A DNA stretch of 64,000 bases from Paenibacillus senegalimassiliensis (GCF_001486585.1 NZ_LN909046.1:682001-746000); one strand, 5' to 3'. Counted from the stretch's first letter, positions 24,674 to 34,093 are shown. Notes: generated from the letters alone by a model not told the origin. Translations and numbers: made by a program.

Positions 24674-25857
24674 GTGCTCACTTAGATACCATATTTGCTG
24701 ATTTGCACATTCATATTGGGCGGACCGGAGGGGGAGCACCTGTCAAGATTAGCGGCAGCAAGGACCTTACGTTTGCCGGTATAGCTAGAGAGGCAGCCGA
24801 ACGTAAAGGAATCGGGCTGGTCGGCATCATCGATTGCCAATCTCCAGGGGTACAGGAGGACATTGAAGAAGCTCTTCGTCACGGAGAGATGCAGGAGCTC
24901 ACTGATGGTGGAATCACCTTTCAGGGGACCACGCTACTGCTCGGCAGTGAGCTGGAGATTCGTGAGCCTGGCATGGGCCCGGCACATGTGCTGGCTTTCT
25001 TCCCGCATCTGGAGACCATTCGTGGCTTCACCGAGTGGCTGAGTAGCAGGATGAAGAATGTTAACCTGAGCTCGCAGCGTGTGTATGCTCCTGCCAAGCT
25101 GTTGCAGGAGGAGGTTATCGCCCGCGGCGGGATGATGATACCTGCTCATATCTTCACTCCACACCGCAGCATCTACGGAAGCTGTGCGCCGCGGATGGCG
25201 GACGTGCTGGACCCAGCGCTTATTGAGGGCGTAGAATTGGGGCTTAGCGCGGATACCGAGATGGCCGGATTGCTGAGCGAGCTTGACCCGCATACCCTCC
25301 TGACAAATTCGGACGCCCACTCCCTGGGGAAAATCGGGCGGGAGTACAATGAGCTTCGGCTCAAGGAGGCAAGCTTCAAGGAGTTTGTCAAAGCGCTACG
25401 GCGCGAGGATGGTCGGCATGTGGCTGGTAACTATGGTCTGAATCCAAGACTCGGAAAATACCACCGGACCTATTGCAGCGGATGCAGCTATATCATTGAC
25501 GAAGCCGAGACAACGGTCGAACGTTGTCCTTACTGCGGCAGCCCCAAGTTAGTGCGTGGTGTGCTGGATCGTATCCGCTCGATCGCGGATCGACAGGAAC
25601 CAAATGTGCCAAGCCATCGTCCACCGTATCATTATCAGGTGCCGCTTGAATTCATTCCCGGCCTGGGTCCGGCCAAGCTTGAATTATTGCTGCGAGCCTT
25701 CGGCACGGAGATGAATATCCTGCACCGGGTACCGGAAGAGAGCCTTACAGATCAGGTTGGCCCGATCCTGGCGGGGCAGATTGCTGCTGCACGCAGCGGC
25801 CGGCTTGAGCTGGCCTCAGGAGGCGGCGGTGTATACGGCAAAGTCGTGAAATCTTAA
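24670..25857 (+). CDS. Endonuclease Q-like PHP-domain protein
   Basis: A 395-residue protein, start ATG 24670 overlapping the nudF stop. The PHP domain fills about residues 1-235 with metal-binding motifs DLHIHIGR, a His in IPAHIFTPH, and TNSDAHSLGKIGREY. Next comes a four-cysteine zinc ribbon (CSGC ... CPYC, about 266-285), then a helix-hairpin-helix-like segment (PLEFIPGLGPAKLELLLRAF). This is the layout of EndoQ, which nicks DNA 5' to deaminated bases (uracil, hypoxanthine) and has been shown active in a Bacillus. It was formerly annotated as a conserved hypothetical or helicase-like YqxK protein. Coupling with nudF suggests a damage-housekeeping pair. Confidence 0.85.
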   Translation: MSAHLDTIFADLHIHIGRTGGGAPVKISGSKDLTFAGIAREAAERKGIGLVGIIDCQSPGVQEDIEEALRHGEMQELTDGGITFQGTTLLLGSELEIREPGMGPAHVLAFFPHLETIRGFTEWLSSRMKNVNLSSQRVYAPAKLLQEEVIARGGMMIPAHIFTPHRSIYGSCAPRMADVLDPALIEGVELGLSADTEMAGLLSELDPHTLLTNSDAHSLGKIGREYNELRLKEASFKEFVKALRREDGRHVAGNYGLNPRLGKYHRTYCSGCSYIIDEAETTVERCPYCGSPKLVRGVLDRIRSIADRQEPNVPSHRPPYHYQVPLEFIPGLGPAKLELLLRAFGTEMNILHRVPEESLTDQVGPILAGQIAAARSGRLELASGGGGVYGKVVKS

Positions 25858-25888
25858 GATAGCGGGCGAAATGCGCATAGGGAGCCAG

Positions 25889-25929
25889 GCTTGTTCATAG
25901 TTTTAAGGTAGGAACCAAAACGAACAAGC
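25889..25929 (+). promoter_or_regulatory. Hairpin abutting the spoIIM ribosome site
   Basis: GCTTGTTC-ata-GTTTT-aa-GGT pairs with ACC-AAAAC-GAACAAGC around an AGGA loop: 16 bp with two small left-side bulges. It ends directly before AAGGAGG of spoIIM. No T run follows, so termination is unlikely. It may be an operator or an RNA element affecting spoIIM translation. Confidence 0.5.
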
Positions 25930-25942
25930 AAGGAGGCCCATT

Positions 25943-26566
25943 ATGCTGCAACCGATTCGCCATACGCTTAAGGATCAAACCCCGTTATACGTGTTCGTTT
26001 CCGTCCTGTTTCTCATGGGCGTCGTTTTTGGCGCATTGATGGTAAATGCTTTGACCTTGGAGCAACAGCAGGATATATCTCGTTATCTCGGCGATTTTTT
26101 TCTCTCCATACATGAAGAAGGCGTAGATTTTCAGCCGATGACATTTTGGAGTGTGGCCGCCTTGCACTTAAAATGGCTGGGTTTAATCTGGCTGCTTGGT
26201 TTATCGGTGATTGGATTGCCCGGCATTCTGCTGCTGGATTTTCTGAAAGGGGTATTGATCGGCTTCACCGTTGGTTGTCTGGTGGGGCAGTATACATGGA
26301 AGGGACTTCTGTTCGCACTCGTATCGGTTGCCCCGCACAATCTGGTTGTTATCCCGGCCCTGCTGATTGCCAGTGTGGCTGCGATTGGCTTCTCCCTGGG
26401 CATCATTCGTTCTCGCGTCTTGATGAATCGCAAGGGTCAGGCAGCCAGGCCCTTCTTATCTTATACGGGGCTTACCCTGGTGATGGCGGCGGTACTGCTT
26501 GGTATATCCTCCTTCGAAACCTGGGTGACGCCTGTGCTGATGGGCTGGGTAGCCCCCATGCTCTGA
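25943..26566 (+). CDS. spoIIM: Stage II sporulation protein M
   Basis: Membrane scaffold of the DMP complex (SpoIID-SpoIIM-SpoIIP), which drives septal peptidoglycan degradation and engulfment in the mother cell. The 207-residue protein has several membrane segments: YVFVSVLFLMGVVFGALMVNAL (about 14-35), LKWLGLIWLLGLSVIGLPGIL, FLKGVLIGFTVGCLVGQ with HNLVVIPALLIASVAAIGF, and a last one near the C-terminus. The conserved SVAPHNLVVIP motif identifies it. ATG follows AAGGAGG by 6 bases. It precedes fur, yqzK and xerD exactly as in B. subtilis. Confidence 0.94.
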   Translation: MLQPIRHTLKDQTPLYVFVSVLFLMGVVFGALMVNALTLEQQQDISRYLGDFFLSIHEEGVDFQPMTFWSVAALHLKWLGLIWLLGLSVIGLPGILLLDFLKGVLIGFTVGCLVGQYTWKGLLFALVSVAPHNLVVIPALLIASVAAIGFSLGIIRSRVLMNRKGQAARPFLSYTGLTLVMAAVLLGISSFETWVTPVLMGWVAPML

Positions 26567-26604
26567 GGCAGCAGGGTGGACCCGGTGCGGCTGTAGTAAA
26601 ATGT

Positions 26605-26634
26605 TTGACTTTGTTGATTAACTCCCCCTATAAT
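26605..26634 (+). promoter_or_regulatory. fur: Sigma-A promoter of fur
   Basis: TTGACT (26605-26610), 18 bases, TATAAT (26629-26634), 59 bases before the fur start. No Fur-box dyad was seen around it. Confidence 0.65.
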
Positions 26635-26692
26635 GAAGGAAGTGGTCGTAGAACTTTTTTTGGATGTGCGGCATGGCTGGGGGAGGGAGAAC

Positions 26693-27166
26693 ATGGAAGC
26701 TAAGATCGATAAAATCAAACAACAATTACAATCCCACGGTTACAAATTGACGCCCCAGCGGGAAGCTACGGTACGCGTATTGCTTGAAAATGAAGACGAT
26801 CATCTCAGTGCGGAAGATGTTTTCATGCTCGTTAAAGACAAGGCTCCTGAGATCGGGCTGGCCACCGTTTATCGGACGTTGGAATTGCTTAGCGAACTCC
26901 ATGTGGTGGAGAAGATTAATTTCGGCGACGGGGTTGCTCGTTACGACTTGCGTACGGATACAGCCAAGCACCATCATCACCACTTGATCTGTGTGCAGTG
27001 TGGGGCGATGGATGAGATTCGCGAGGATTGGCTGGGTCCACTGGAGGAACGTCTGGAGAAAGAATTCAACTTTACGGTGCTGGATCACCGACTGGACTTT
27101 CAGGGGATTTGTTACCGCTGTAAGGACAAGAACAATGATTCGTCGGGACCTGGAAATAAGAAATAA
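26693..27166 (+). CDS. fur: Ferric uptake regulator Fur
   Basis: Iron-dependent repressor of siderophore and uptake genes. ATG 26693 follows GGGGGAGGGAG; the upstream GTG at 26633 overlaps the promoter and is rejected. The 157-residue protein has an N-terminal winged helix (about 1-85; YKLTPQREATVRVL, GLATVYRTLELLSE) and the C-terminal metal/dimer domain with HHHHLICVQCGAMDEI and the second zinc pair CYRC. The paralogues PerR and Zur share this fold. Assignment as Fur rests on synteny with spoIIM, yqzK and xerD. Confidence 0.92.
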   Translation: MEAKIDKIKQQLQSHGYKLTPQREATVRVLLENEDDHLSAEDVFMLVKDKAPEIGLATVYRTLELLSELHVVEKINFGDGVARYDLRTDTAKHHHHHLICVQCGAMDEIREDWLGPLEERLEKEFNFTVLDHRLDFQGICYRCKDKNNDSSGPGNKK

Positions 27167-27178
27167 ATGATGGAAGCA

Positions 27179-27214
27179 GAGCTCCATACGGCCTCATGCC
27201 GTAAGGAGCTTTTT
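27179..27214 (+). terminator. Terminator after fur
   Basis: AGCTCC (27180-27185) plus ACGGC pair with GCCGT plus GGAGCT (27205-27210), followed by TTTTT. Confidence 0.8.
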
Positions 27215-27338
27215 ACGTTCTACTGGCGAAGAAATGTACTAGCCGGCATACTCATTGCCCTCTATTTATATACTTGAGGTATGGAGGTGTCCAAGCCATA
27301 TTGGCCGGGCCCCATATTGAAGGAGAGGGTGAAGCCAG

Positions 27339-27575
27339 ATGGTCATTTCACTTCGTAAGTGGCTGCGGAGCGCTAAATATTTGCTTCTGTTCATTGCGCT
27401 CGCATATAGTCTGTATAAAGGGCTGGGACTACTGGACGAGTACGTATTCCGCGCAGATAAATACCGGGTGCCGGAAGGCGCGGCGGTTAAGGTATTCCAT
27501 GAAGGAACCTCCGGCAGTAGTCGGATGGAGACGCTCACAGATCGGTTGCTGCTGTTTTTTTGGTACGGAGAGTGA
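27339..27575 (+). CDS. yqzK: YqzK-like DUF4227 membrane protein
   Basis: A 78-residue protein with one membrane span (YLLLFIALAYSLYKGLGLL, about 14-32) flanked by a basic N-terminus (SLRKWLRSAK). A soluble tail carries DKYRVPEGAAVKVF and ends LLLFFWYGE. The conserved C-terminal FFW(Y)GE and the position between fur and xerD match YqzK/DUF4227. AAGGAGAGGG precedes the start. Function unknown. Confidence 0.8.
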   Translation: MVISLRKWLRSAKYLLLFIALAYSLYKGLGLLDEYVFRADKYRVPEGAAVKVFHEGTSGSSRMETLTDRLLLFFWYGE

Positions 27576-27680
27576 GTAATCCATCTTATGCAGCAGGGAA
27601 ATTGAACCTTGACGTGGAATTCAATAGTTTGAGATGAACGCAAGTAGGGCTTGCGACAATTTAGAAGGGGGGCGCAGCAC

Positions 27681-28643
27681 ATGGAAGGGGATGCCGCCTC
27701 TTTTATTTCGTTTCTCACTGAGCAGCGGGGGCTAAGCCAAGCCACGCAGCAATCCTATGCCCGTGATCTTAAGCAATATCTTCGGTATTTACGGGAACGG
27801 GGTATCGAGCATTATAATGAGGTGACCCGAGCGGGGGTTATGCTCTATTTCGCATCTCTGAAGGAGCAGGGCAAAGCTCCGGCGACCATCCTGCGGGTGT
27901 CCGTCACGCTTCGCGCTTTTTTTCAATATTTGCTGCGGAAGAGGTTGATTGAACAGGACCCGCTGGTGATGTTGGAGCTGCCCAAGCCTGAGAAGAAGCT
28001 ACCGCCCATTTTGACCGTGGAGGACACAGAGCGCTTACTGGACGCGCCCGATGCCGAAACTCCACTGGGCCTCAGGGACAAGGCGATGTTGGAGTTGCTA
28101 TATGCTACGGGAATTCGCGTCTCCGAATTGGTCAAGCTTCAGGCTAGCGATGTGGACCTGGTGCTTCAATTTCTGCGCTGTTCCGGCGAACGTGGCAAGG
28201 AACGAATTATCCCGTTTGGCCCGGTGACAGCCGAGTGGCTGGCCCGTTATATAGAGGAGGGACGCCCTCATTTCAAGCTGTCCGAGAACAATCAGGCTTT
28301 GTTCCCAAATCGCCGTGGTGAACGAATTAGTCGCCAAGGCTTCTGGAAGGTAATTAAGAAGTATGGGCAGGAAACAGGGATTATGGCGGACATTACGCCG
28401 CATACTTTGCGCCATTCCTTTGCCGTTCATCTGCTGGAGGGTGGGGCGGACGTCAAATCAGTACAAGAGCTGCTCGGGCATACCGATGCTGCAACCATTC
28501 AGATGTATCTCAACCGTACCAAACCTAATTTGAAATCAGTGTATGACAACTTCCATCCCAGGGCAAGGCGGCGCGAGCCGGAAGCAGATTTATCCGAAGG
28601 ACCTGGAGAGGTGGATGGTTTTTCTCCCACAAGGGATAATTAA
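27681..28643 (+). CDS. xerD: Tyrosine recombinase XerD
   Basis: Site-specific recombinase that with a XerC/CodV partner resolves chromosome dimers at dif. ATG 27681 is preceded by AGAAGGGGGG; the 30-base-longer start has no site. The 320-residue protein has the SAM-like N-terminal core-binding domain (about 5-90; FLTEQRGLSQATQQSYARDL) and the catalytic domain with Arg in YATGIRVSEL, the HTLRHSFAVHLLEGGADV box, LGHTDAATIQ and the nucleophile Tyr in MYLNRTKP. A charged tail of about 25 residues after the usual end (ARRREPEADLSEGPGEVDG) is longer than in B. subtilis. Confidence 0.94.
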   Translation: MEGDAASFISFLTEQRGLSQATQQSYARDLKQYLRYLRERGIEHYNEVTRAGVMLYFASLKEQGKAPATILRVSVTLRAFFQYLLRKRLIEQDPLVMLELPKPEKKLPPILTVEDTERLLDAPDAETPLGLRDKAMLELLYATGIRVSELVKLQASDVDLVLQFLRCSGERGKERIIPFGPVTAEWLARYIEEGRPHFKLSENNQALFPNRRGERISRQGFWKVIKKYGQETGIMADITPHTLRHSFAVHLLEGGADVKSVQELLGHTDAATIQMYLNRTKPNLKSVYDNFHPRARRREPEADLSEGPGEVDGFSPTRDN

Positions 28644-28689
28644 ATTGTAAAGTAATAAGCGGAAATACTATATAAGGAGTGATTTATGT

Positions 28690-29880
28690 ATGCAAAGCGA
28701 ACATCATTTTAACAAAATGACGGTCATCGTTCTTGATAGTGTAGGCATTGGTGAACTGCCCGATGCCCCTGAATTTGGTGATAAGGGCGCACATACGTTA
28801 GGCCATATTATGCAGACGGTACCGAGTACCAAGCTGCCCCATTTGCAGCGATTAGGTCTGGGCAACATTGCTGAGCTGCCCCATCTGGAGGCGGTAACTG
28901 ATCCGGCAGCCTATTATGGGAAAATGGCAGAAATCTCGGCAGGCAAAGATACGATGACCGGTCACTGGGAGCTTATGGGCTTGAAAGTTGAGACTCCATT
29001 TCAGACGTATCCAGACGGCTTCCCCCGTGATTTAGTCGCTCGCTTCGAGCAGGAGACTGGACGCAAGATCATCGGCAACAAACCGGCCTCCGGTACGGAG
29101 ATCCTGGTGGAACTGGGTGAAGAACATATGCGCACCGGTGCCTGGATTGTCTATACTTCGGCGGACAGTGTATTCCAGATTGCCGCTCATGAGGAAGTCA
29201 TTCCGCTGGACGAGCTGTACCGGGCTTGCGAGATCGCCCGTCGCTTGACGCTGGAGCCTGAGCATACCGTAGGCCGTGTTATTGCCCGGCCATTTGTTGG
29301 CGAACCAGGGAACTTCCAGCGTACGCCGAACCGTCATGATTATGCGGTGAAGCCACCTCAGCCGACGGTGCTGAACGCACTGAAGAATGCGGGCAAGGAA
29401 GTTGTCGCTGTGGGCAAAATCAATGATATTTTCACCGGAGAGGGTGTTACTGCCTCCCATCCAACCAAGAGTAATGCACACGGCATTGAGGAGACTTTAG
29501 AACATCTGGGTAAGGATTTTACCGGACTCTTGTTTACTAATCTCGTCGATTTCGACTCGCTCTACGGACATCGCCGCGACCCGCAAGGATATGCGCGGGC
29601 GTTGGAGGAATTTGATGCAGCATTGCCGGCCTTGCTGGAGAAGGTAGGCGAGCGTGATGTGCTCATCATTACCGCAGATCACGGCAACGACCCGATACAT
29701 GCCGGAACGGATCATACCCGCGAGTATGTACCGCTGTTGGTGTATAGCCCAGGGTTAACCAAGCCGGGTAGCCTTGGCGTAAGAGCTACCTACGCTGATC
29801 TGGCCGCAACAATCGCCGATAACTTTGGCGTGACGGCACCGGAGCATGGACGCAGCTTCTTGCGTGAGTTATTAATATAA
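28690..29880 (+). CDS. deoB: Phosphopentomutase
   Basis: Interconverts (deoxy)ribose 1-phosphate and 5-phosphate, linking nucleoside phosphorolysis to pentose metabolism; it is also called Drm. The 396-residue alkaline-phosphatase-fold enzyme shows the metal-binding nucleophile region [15 protein letters not shown], the catalytic [14 protein letters not shown] threonine, [26 protein letters not shown], and ITADHGNDP with [15 protein letters not shown] 28690 has AAGGAG 9 bases upstream. punA and pdp downstream complete a nucleoside salvage set, though a 258-base gap with a structured element lies between. Confidence 0.96.
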   Translation: MQSEHHFNKMTVIVLDSVGIGELPDAPEFGDKGAHTLGHIMQTVPSTKLPHLQRLGLGNIAELPHLEAVTDPAAYYGKMAEISAGKDTMTGHWELMGLKVETPFQTYPDGFPRDLVARFEQETGRKIIGNKPASGTEILVELGEEHMRTGAWIVYTSADSVFQIAAHEEVIPLDELYRACEIARRLTLEPEHTVGRVIARPFVGEPGNFQRTPNRHDYAVKPPQPTVLNALKNAGKEVVAVGKINDIFTGEGVTASHPTKSNAHGIEETLEHLGKDFTGLLFTNLVDFDSLYGHRRDPQGYARALEEFDAALPALLEKVGERDVLIITADHGNDPIHAGTDHTREYVPLLVYSPGLTKPGSLGVRATYADLAATIADNFGVTAPEHGRSFLRELLI

Positions 29881-29903
29881 GCTGAGCTTAGGAATTGGCA
29901 TAA

Positions 29904-30074
29904 CAAGCAAGCGAGAAAAATGATTCTGAAGAAGCTCAAAGCTTTCTGCAAGAAAGCTGCATCGGAAGCATATGCTCGTTCGCCTTTGGGAATGGATTTC
30001 TACCTCATAAGAATTTACAAATAAGAGAAATCCATGAGCAACAGCGATCGTAAGAACATTTTCTCGTCTGCTTC
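29904..30074. repeat. 170-base imperfect inverted-repeat / structured element
   Basis: The gap between deoB and punA folds on itself. Outer arms AAGCAAGCGAGAAAAATG (from 29905) and CATTTTCTCGTCTGCTT (ending 30073) are about 18-20 bp complementary with a few bulges. Inside are a perfect hairpin GCTTTCT-GCA-AGAAAGC (29941-29957), the palindrome AGCATATGCT (29977-29986), and ATGGATTTCT (29992-30001) with AGAAATCCAT (30026-30035). There is no ORF. It could be a MITE/REP-like repeat or a structured leader RNA. It matches no riboswitch class I know. Confidence 0.55.
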
Positions 30075-30138
30075 TATGCCTAGATCATAAGCTCTGCCTA
30101 TATTCAACCTATTTATCCATAACAGGAGGATTCCATCT

Positions 30139-30966
30139 ATGACGACAACTTTAACCATTGGTATGATTCGGGAAGCGGCTGACTATATCCGTTCTCGCTC
30201 GGCACTTACGCCGAAAGTAGGCTTGATTTTGGGCTCGGGGCTGGGGGTTCTGGCCGATCATTTGGAGCAGCCCGTTAGCATTGCGTATCATGACATTCCC
30301 TTCTTCCCGCAGTCTACCGTTGAAGGACATGCCGGGGAACTATTAATCGGAACGGTGCAAGGTACGCCGGTTGTGTTGATGAAGGGGCGGTTTCATATGT
30401 ACGAGGGTTATGGTCCCGAGGTAACCGCTTTTCCCGTGCGGGTGATGAAAGAGCTGGGCGTGTCCACGCTACTTGTGACGAACGCTGCTGGGGGGATCAA
30501 CACCGCTTATGCACCTGGGGATCTGATGCTGATTTCGGACCATATCAATCTTACCGGACGAAATCCGCTGATTGGGCCTAATGATGAGGAATTGGGAGCG
30601 CGGTTCCCGGATATGTCCCAGGCATACAGCCGTAAGCTACGCGAATTGGCGAAGAGCGTTGCGGCCGAGAAGGATGTGCCGTTGCAGGAGGGCGTATACG
30701 CTGGACTGCTGGGTCCTTGTTATGAGACGCCTGCGGAGATTCGTATGCTACGGACGATGGGTGCGGATGCAGTGGGGATGTCCACCGTATCTGAAGTTAT
30801 CGTAGCCAGACATGCGGGTCTTGAGGTGCTGGGCATTTCCTGTATTAGCAACATGGCCTCCGGGATTCTGGATCAACCTTTGTCCCATCATGAGGTTATG
30901 GAGACGACGGATCGTGTACGCGAGAAATTTCTGAGTCTTGTATTGTCTATCATTCCTAAAATGTAG
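30139..30966 (+). CDS. punA: Purine nucleoside phosphorylase (PNP-I)
   Basis: Cleaves (deoxy)guanosine and inosine with phosphate to base and pentose 1-phosphate. The 275-residue trimeric-type enzyme shows LILGSGLGVLADHLE (phosphate loop), GHAGELLIG, MKGRFHMYEGYGP, VTNAAGGIN, and the base-site segments YAGLLGPCYETPAEIRML and MSTVSEVIVARHAGLEVLGISCISNMA. AGGAGG lies before ATG 30139. It differs from DeoD (35448), the hexameric adenosine-type enzyme also present here. Confidence 0.95.
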   Translation: MTTTLTIGMIREAADYIRSRSALTPKVGLILGSGLGVLADHLEQPVSIAYHDIPFFPQSTVEGHAGELLIGTVQGTPVVLMKGRFHMYEGYGPEVTAFPVRVMKELGVSTLLVTNAAGGINTAYAPGDLMLISDHINLTGRNPLIGPNDEELGARFPDMSQAYSRKLRELAKSVAAEKDVPLQEGVYAGLLGPCYETPAEIRMLRTMGADAVGMSTVSEVIVARHAGLEVLGISCISNMASGILDQPLSHHEVMETTDRVREKFLSLVLSIIPKM

Positions 30967-30993
30967 ACAGCCTGAGGAATGGAGGTAAGGACG

Positions 30994-32325
30994 ATGAGAG
31001 CAGTGGATTTGATTCGCAAGAAGAGAGAGGGCCGGGAACTGACCGGCGATGAGATTGCCTTCTTGGTTAATGGCTATAGTAGAGGGGATATTCCTGATTA
31101 TCAGATGTCAGCCTGGGCGATGGCTGTATTTTATCAAGGAATGAGCGCGCGGGAGACGGCAGATTTGACCATGGCGATGGCCCATTCCGGAGATATGATT
31201 GATCTGAGCTCGATTCACGGAATTAAGGTTGACAAGCACTCCACCGGAGGTGTTGGAGACAAGACTACCGTGGTGCTTGCCCCTCTGGTAGCAGCAGCAG
31301 GCGTTCCTGTGGCTAAGATGTCCGGTCGGGGCTTGGGACACACCGGGGGAACGATCGATAAGCTGGAGGCGATCTCAGGCTTCTCTGTGGAGCTTGGCAA
31401 GGAGGATTTCTTCCGACAGGTTAATGATATCGGTCTTGCGGTAGTGGGCCAGAGCGGGAATATGACACCTGCCGACAAGAAGTTGTACGCTTTGCGGGAC
31501 GTTACAGCCACAGTAGATTCCATTCCCCTCATAGCGAGCAGTGTCATGAGCAAGAAAATTGCCGCCGGAGCGGATGCGATTGTACTGGACGTCAAGACAG
31601 GCAGCGGAGCATTTATGAAGACGCTGGAGGATTCTATCCGTCTGGCCAAAGCGATGGTGGATATCGGTACCCAGGTAGGCCGCCGCACAGTGGCGGTCAT
31701 CAGCGATATGGACCAGCCGCTCGGTCACGCCATTGGCAATGCGATGGAGATACGCGAAGCGGTATTAACGCTGCGGGGTGAGGGTCCTGCTGATCTGGAG
31801 GAGGTGTGCCTCATCCTGGCCTCGCATATGCTGATGCTGGGCGGCAAGGCAGAGACGGAAGAGGAAGCGAATGCGCTGCTGATGGAGCAACTGGATAGTG
31901 GCAAGGCCTTGGAGAAGCTGAAGGAACTGGTATCGGCCCAAGGTGGAGACACTGCTCAGATTGATAACCCGGAGCTACTGCCCCGGGCCGAGCTTGTGGT
32001 CGAGGTGCGAGCAGAGGGGGAAGGATATATCGAATCGATTCAGGCAGAGGAGATTGGTATTGCCGCCATGTTGCTGGGAGCCGGACGGGAAACGAAGGAT
32101 TCCGTCATCGACCTTGCTGCGGGAGTGGAGCTACGGAAGAAGATTGGAGATGTGGTTAAGGAGGGAGAGGCGCTAGCTATTCTGCATTTCAACCCTACTC
32201 ACCAATCCGGCCAAGCGGAAGCCGCGCGGCGGGTACTCCAGGCTTATGGGATATCGGCAACCAAAGTGCCGAGAAGACCGCTTGTATTTGCATTGGTTAC
32301 TCCAGAGGGCGTCAAACGCTTTTAA
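30994..32325 (+). CDS. pdp: Pyrimidine-nucleoside phosphorylase
   Basis: Phosphorolyses uridine, thymidine and deoxyuridine. ATG 30994 has GGAGGT 7 bases upstream. The 443-residue enzyme has the N-terminal helical dimer domain ([18 protein letters not shown]), the phosphate and nucleoside site [13 protein letters not shown] (about residues 79-91), [18 protein letters not shown], and [16 protein letters not shown]. The C-terminal barrel-sandwich domain ends with [11 protein letters not shown] and [16 protein letters not shown]. It follows punA by 27 bases and ends before a terminator, so the pair is an operon. Confidence 0.95.
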   Translation: MRAVDLIRKKREGRELTGDEIAFLVNGYSRGDIPDYQMSAWAMAVFYQGMSARETADLTMAMAHSGDMIDLSSIHGIKVDKHSTGGVGDKTTVVLAPLVAAAGVPVAKMSGRGLGHTGGTIDKLEAISGFSVELGKEDFFRQVNDIGLAVVGQSGNMTPADKKLYALRDVTATVDSIPLIASSVMSKKIAAGADAIVLDVKTGSGAFMKTLEDSIRLAKAMVDIGTQVGRRTVAVISDMDQPLGHAIGNAMEIREAVLTLRGEGPADLEEVCLILASHMLMLGGKAETEEEANALLMEQLDSGKALEKLKELVSAQGGDTAQIDNPELLPRAELVVEVRAEGEGYIESIQAEEIGIAAMLLGAGRETKDSVIDLAAGVELRKKIGDVVKEGEALAILHFNPTHQSGQAEAARRVLQAYGISATKVPRRPLVFALVTPEGVKRF

Positions 32326-32353
32326 CTGGAATCATGATATGATGTTGATTGCC

Positions 32354-32377
32354 AAAAAACGCCGAAGGGCGTTTTTT
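32354..32377 (+). terminator. Terminator after pdp
   Basis: AAAAAACGCC, GAAG loop, GGCGTTTTTT: a perfect 10-bp stem ending in a T run. It could act on both strands. Confidence 0.85.
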
Positions 32378-32459
32378 GTGCTTCTCAGGAATAAAATTCC
32401 ACCTTTCAGCCAATACTAGGTTAGCAGAATCCAGACTTATGTCTAAAGGAGGACTAATC

Positions 32460-33650
32460 TTGAAAAAACGGGGATTCATCTGGTTGACCGTGTTAGTATT
32501 GGCGTTTTCAGTCTGGGCTCCCGGCGTTCATGCCGAGGAGAGCGAAGCCCGTGCGGGAGACGATCAAATTGCCCTTGCTCAAAGTGCTTTATCGGCTGTG
32601 CTGCTTGATGCGGACACGGGTACGGTCATTTATGAGAAGAAGGGCCACGAGTCCTTACCACCTGCCAGTATCACCAAGATTATGACCATGTTACTGACGA
32701 TGGAAGCTATCGATAACGGAACGCTCAAGCTGACCGATAAGGTGACAGCAAGTGAATATGCCGCTTCCATGGGGGGATCACAGATCTTCCTGGAGCCAGG
32801 GGAAACGATGACGGTGGAGGAATTGCTGAAAGGGGTAGCTATGGCGTCCGGTAACGATGCCTCTGTAGCGTTGGCTGAGAAGATTGCCGGATCGGAGAAA
32901 GCCTTCGTAAGCCTCATGAACAAACGGGCCAAGGAACTTGGCATGAAGAATACGCACTTTGCCAACTGCAATGGGCTGCCCGTGGAGAACCATTATAGTT
33001 CTGCCTATGACATTGCCCTGATGAGTCGCGAGTTATTGAAGCATGAGGCAGTTACGAAATACACCGGCGCATACCAGGATTATTTACGGCAGGGCAGCGA
33101 GAAGCCGTTCTGGCTAGTGAATACGAATAAGCTTGTACGCTTCTATAGTGGAGCGGATGGTCTGAAGACAGGTTATACTTCCGAGGCCAAGTTCTGCCTG
33201 GCTGCCACAGCCAAACGGGATGGTCTGCGTCTTATTGCTGTCGTACTGGGTGAACCCAATACCAAGACGCGCAATAGTGAGGTGTCGGCTATGTTTGACT
33301 ATGCCTTCTCGCAGTATTCATTGCTACCGATCTATCAAGCGGGGGAAGCGATCGGCAAGGTGAAGGTACAGAAGGGAACCAGCGCGCAGCTTGAGTTGGC
33401 ATCAGCCAAGCCACTGAACGTTCTGGTCAAGAAAGGGTCGGGGCCGGACAGTATTACGCACAAGCTGGTTGCTCCTGACAAAGTGGCCGCTCCAATCAAG
33501 GCGGGGCAGGTGGTTGGCAAGCTGGTGGTATATCAAAATGGTGAGGTGCTCACTGAATTTGAGCTAACCGCCTCTGCGGATATTGACAAAGCCGGGTGGT
33601 GGACGCTCTTCAAACGGACCGCAGCTCACTTGTTTTTTGTAGATTCATAG
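32460..33650 (+). CDS. dacF: D-alanyl-D-alanine carboxypeptidase DacF
   Basis: Sporulation-linked low-molecular-weight penicillin-binding protein that trims the terminal D-Ala of peptide stems and so sets cortex cross-linking. TTG 32460 is the start because AAAGGAGG lies 8 bases upstream and a signal peptide follows at once (KKRGFIWLTVLVLAFSVWAPGVHA). The 396-residue S11 peptidase has the SxxK motif SITK, the SGN motif, and KTG in GLKTGYTSEAKF. A C-terminal beta-domain and an amphipathic tail (WWTLFKRTAAHLFF) anchor it to the membrane. It precedes spoIIA as in B. subtilis. Confidence 0.93.
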   Translation: MKKRGFIWLTVLVLAFSVWAPGVHAEESEARAGDDQIALAQSALSAVLLDADTGTVIYEKKGHESLPPASITKIMTMLLTMEAIDNGTLKLTDKVTASEYAASMGGSQIFLEPGETMTVEELLKGVAMASGNDASVALAEKIAGSEKAFVSLMNKRAKELGMKNTHFANCNGLPVENHYSSAYDIALMSRELLKHEAVTKYTGAYQDYLRQGSEKPFWLVNTNKLVRFYSGADGLKTGYTSEAKFCLAATAKRDGLRLIAVVLGEPNTKTRNSEVSAMFDYAFSQYSLLPIYQAGEAIGKVKVQKGTSAQLELASAKPLNVLVKKGSGPDSITHKLVAPDKVAAPIKAGQVVGKLVVYQNGEVLTEFELTASADIDKAGWWTLFKRTAAHLFFVDS

Positions 33651-33676
33651 GGCTTTTCTTCTAGTTTTGTCAGCTA

Positions 33677-33704
33677 GCAGGAATCGGAAGCGGGATCGTA
33701 GAAT
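33677..33704 (+). promoter_or_regulatory. Sigma-H promoter of spoIIA
   Basis: GCAGGAATC (33677-33685) matches RNAGGAWWW in 8 of 9 positions. After 12 bases, GTAGAAT (33698-33704) matches RNNGAAT fully. It lies 35 bases before spoIIAA. Sigma-H control of spoIIA is established in B. subtilis. No convincing 0A box was seen close by. Confidence 0.75.
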
Positions 33705-33739
33705 TGTTGTGTTCATGTCAGGGAGGAGAGTGAACAGGC

Positions 33740-34093
33740 TTGAATTTACAAGTGGAAATGGAAAGACACCGCGAGACGCTGATCGTGCGCTTGAGTGGGG
33801 AATTGGATCATCATACCGCGGACGATGTTCGCTTGCGGCTCGATGAAGAGATTGGGCGCGGCAACTGCCGCAACCTGGTTCTAAGCCTTAAATCGCTGCA
33901 GTTTATGGATAGCTCCGGTATTGGCGTCATCCTGGGCAGATACAAGCTGATCAAGCAAAAGGGTGGCAAAATGGTGGTTTGTGATGCCAACCCTCCAGTC
34001 TATCGTCTGTTTGAAATGTCCGGACTGTTCAAGATTATGCCGATCTTCGAGAATGAAGATCTGGCGCTGACAGATTTGGAGGTGGCGTTGTGA
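33740..34093 (+). CDS. spoIIAA: Anti-sigma F factor antagonist SpoIIAA
   Basis: STAS-domain protein. Its unphosphorylated form displaces sigma-F from SpoIIAB in the forespore. It has 117 residues, TTG start with GGGAGGAG 11-12 bases upstream. The phosphorylated serine falls at residue 58 in [15 protein letters not shown], the same number as in B. subtilis; [13 protein letters not shown] and [10 protein letters not shown] are also conserved. The stop overlaps the spoIIAB GTG (GTGA), so translation is coupled. Confidence 0.97.
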   Translation: MNLQVEMERHRETLIVRLSGELDHHTADDVRLRLDEEIGRGNCRNLVLSLKSLQFMDSSGIGVILGRYKLIKQKGGKMVVCDANPPVYRLFEMSGLFKIMPIFENEDLALTDLEVAL

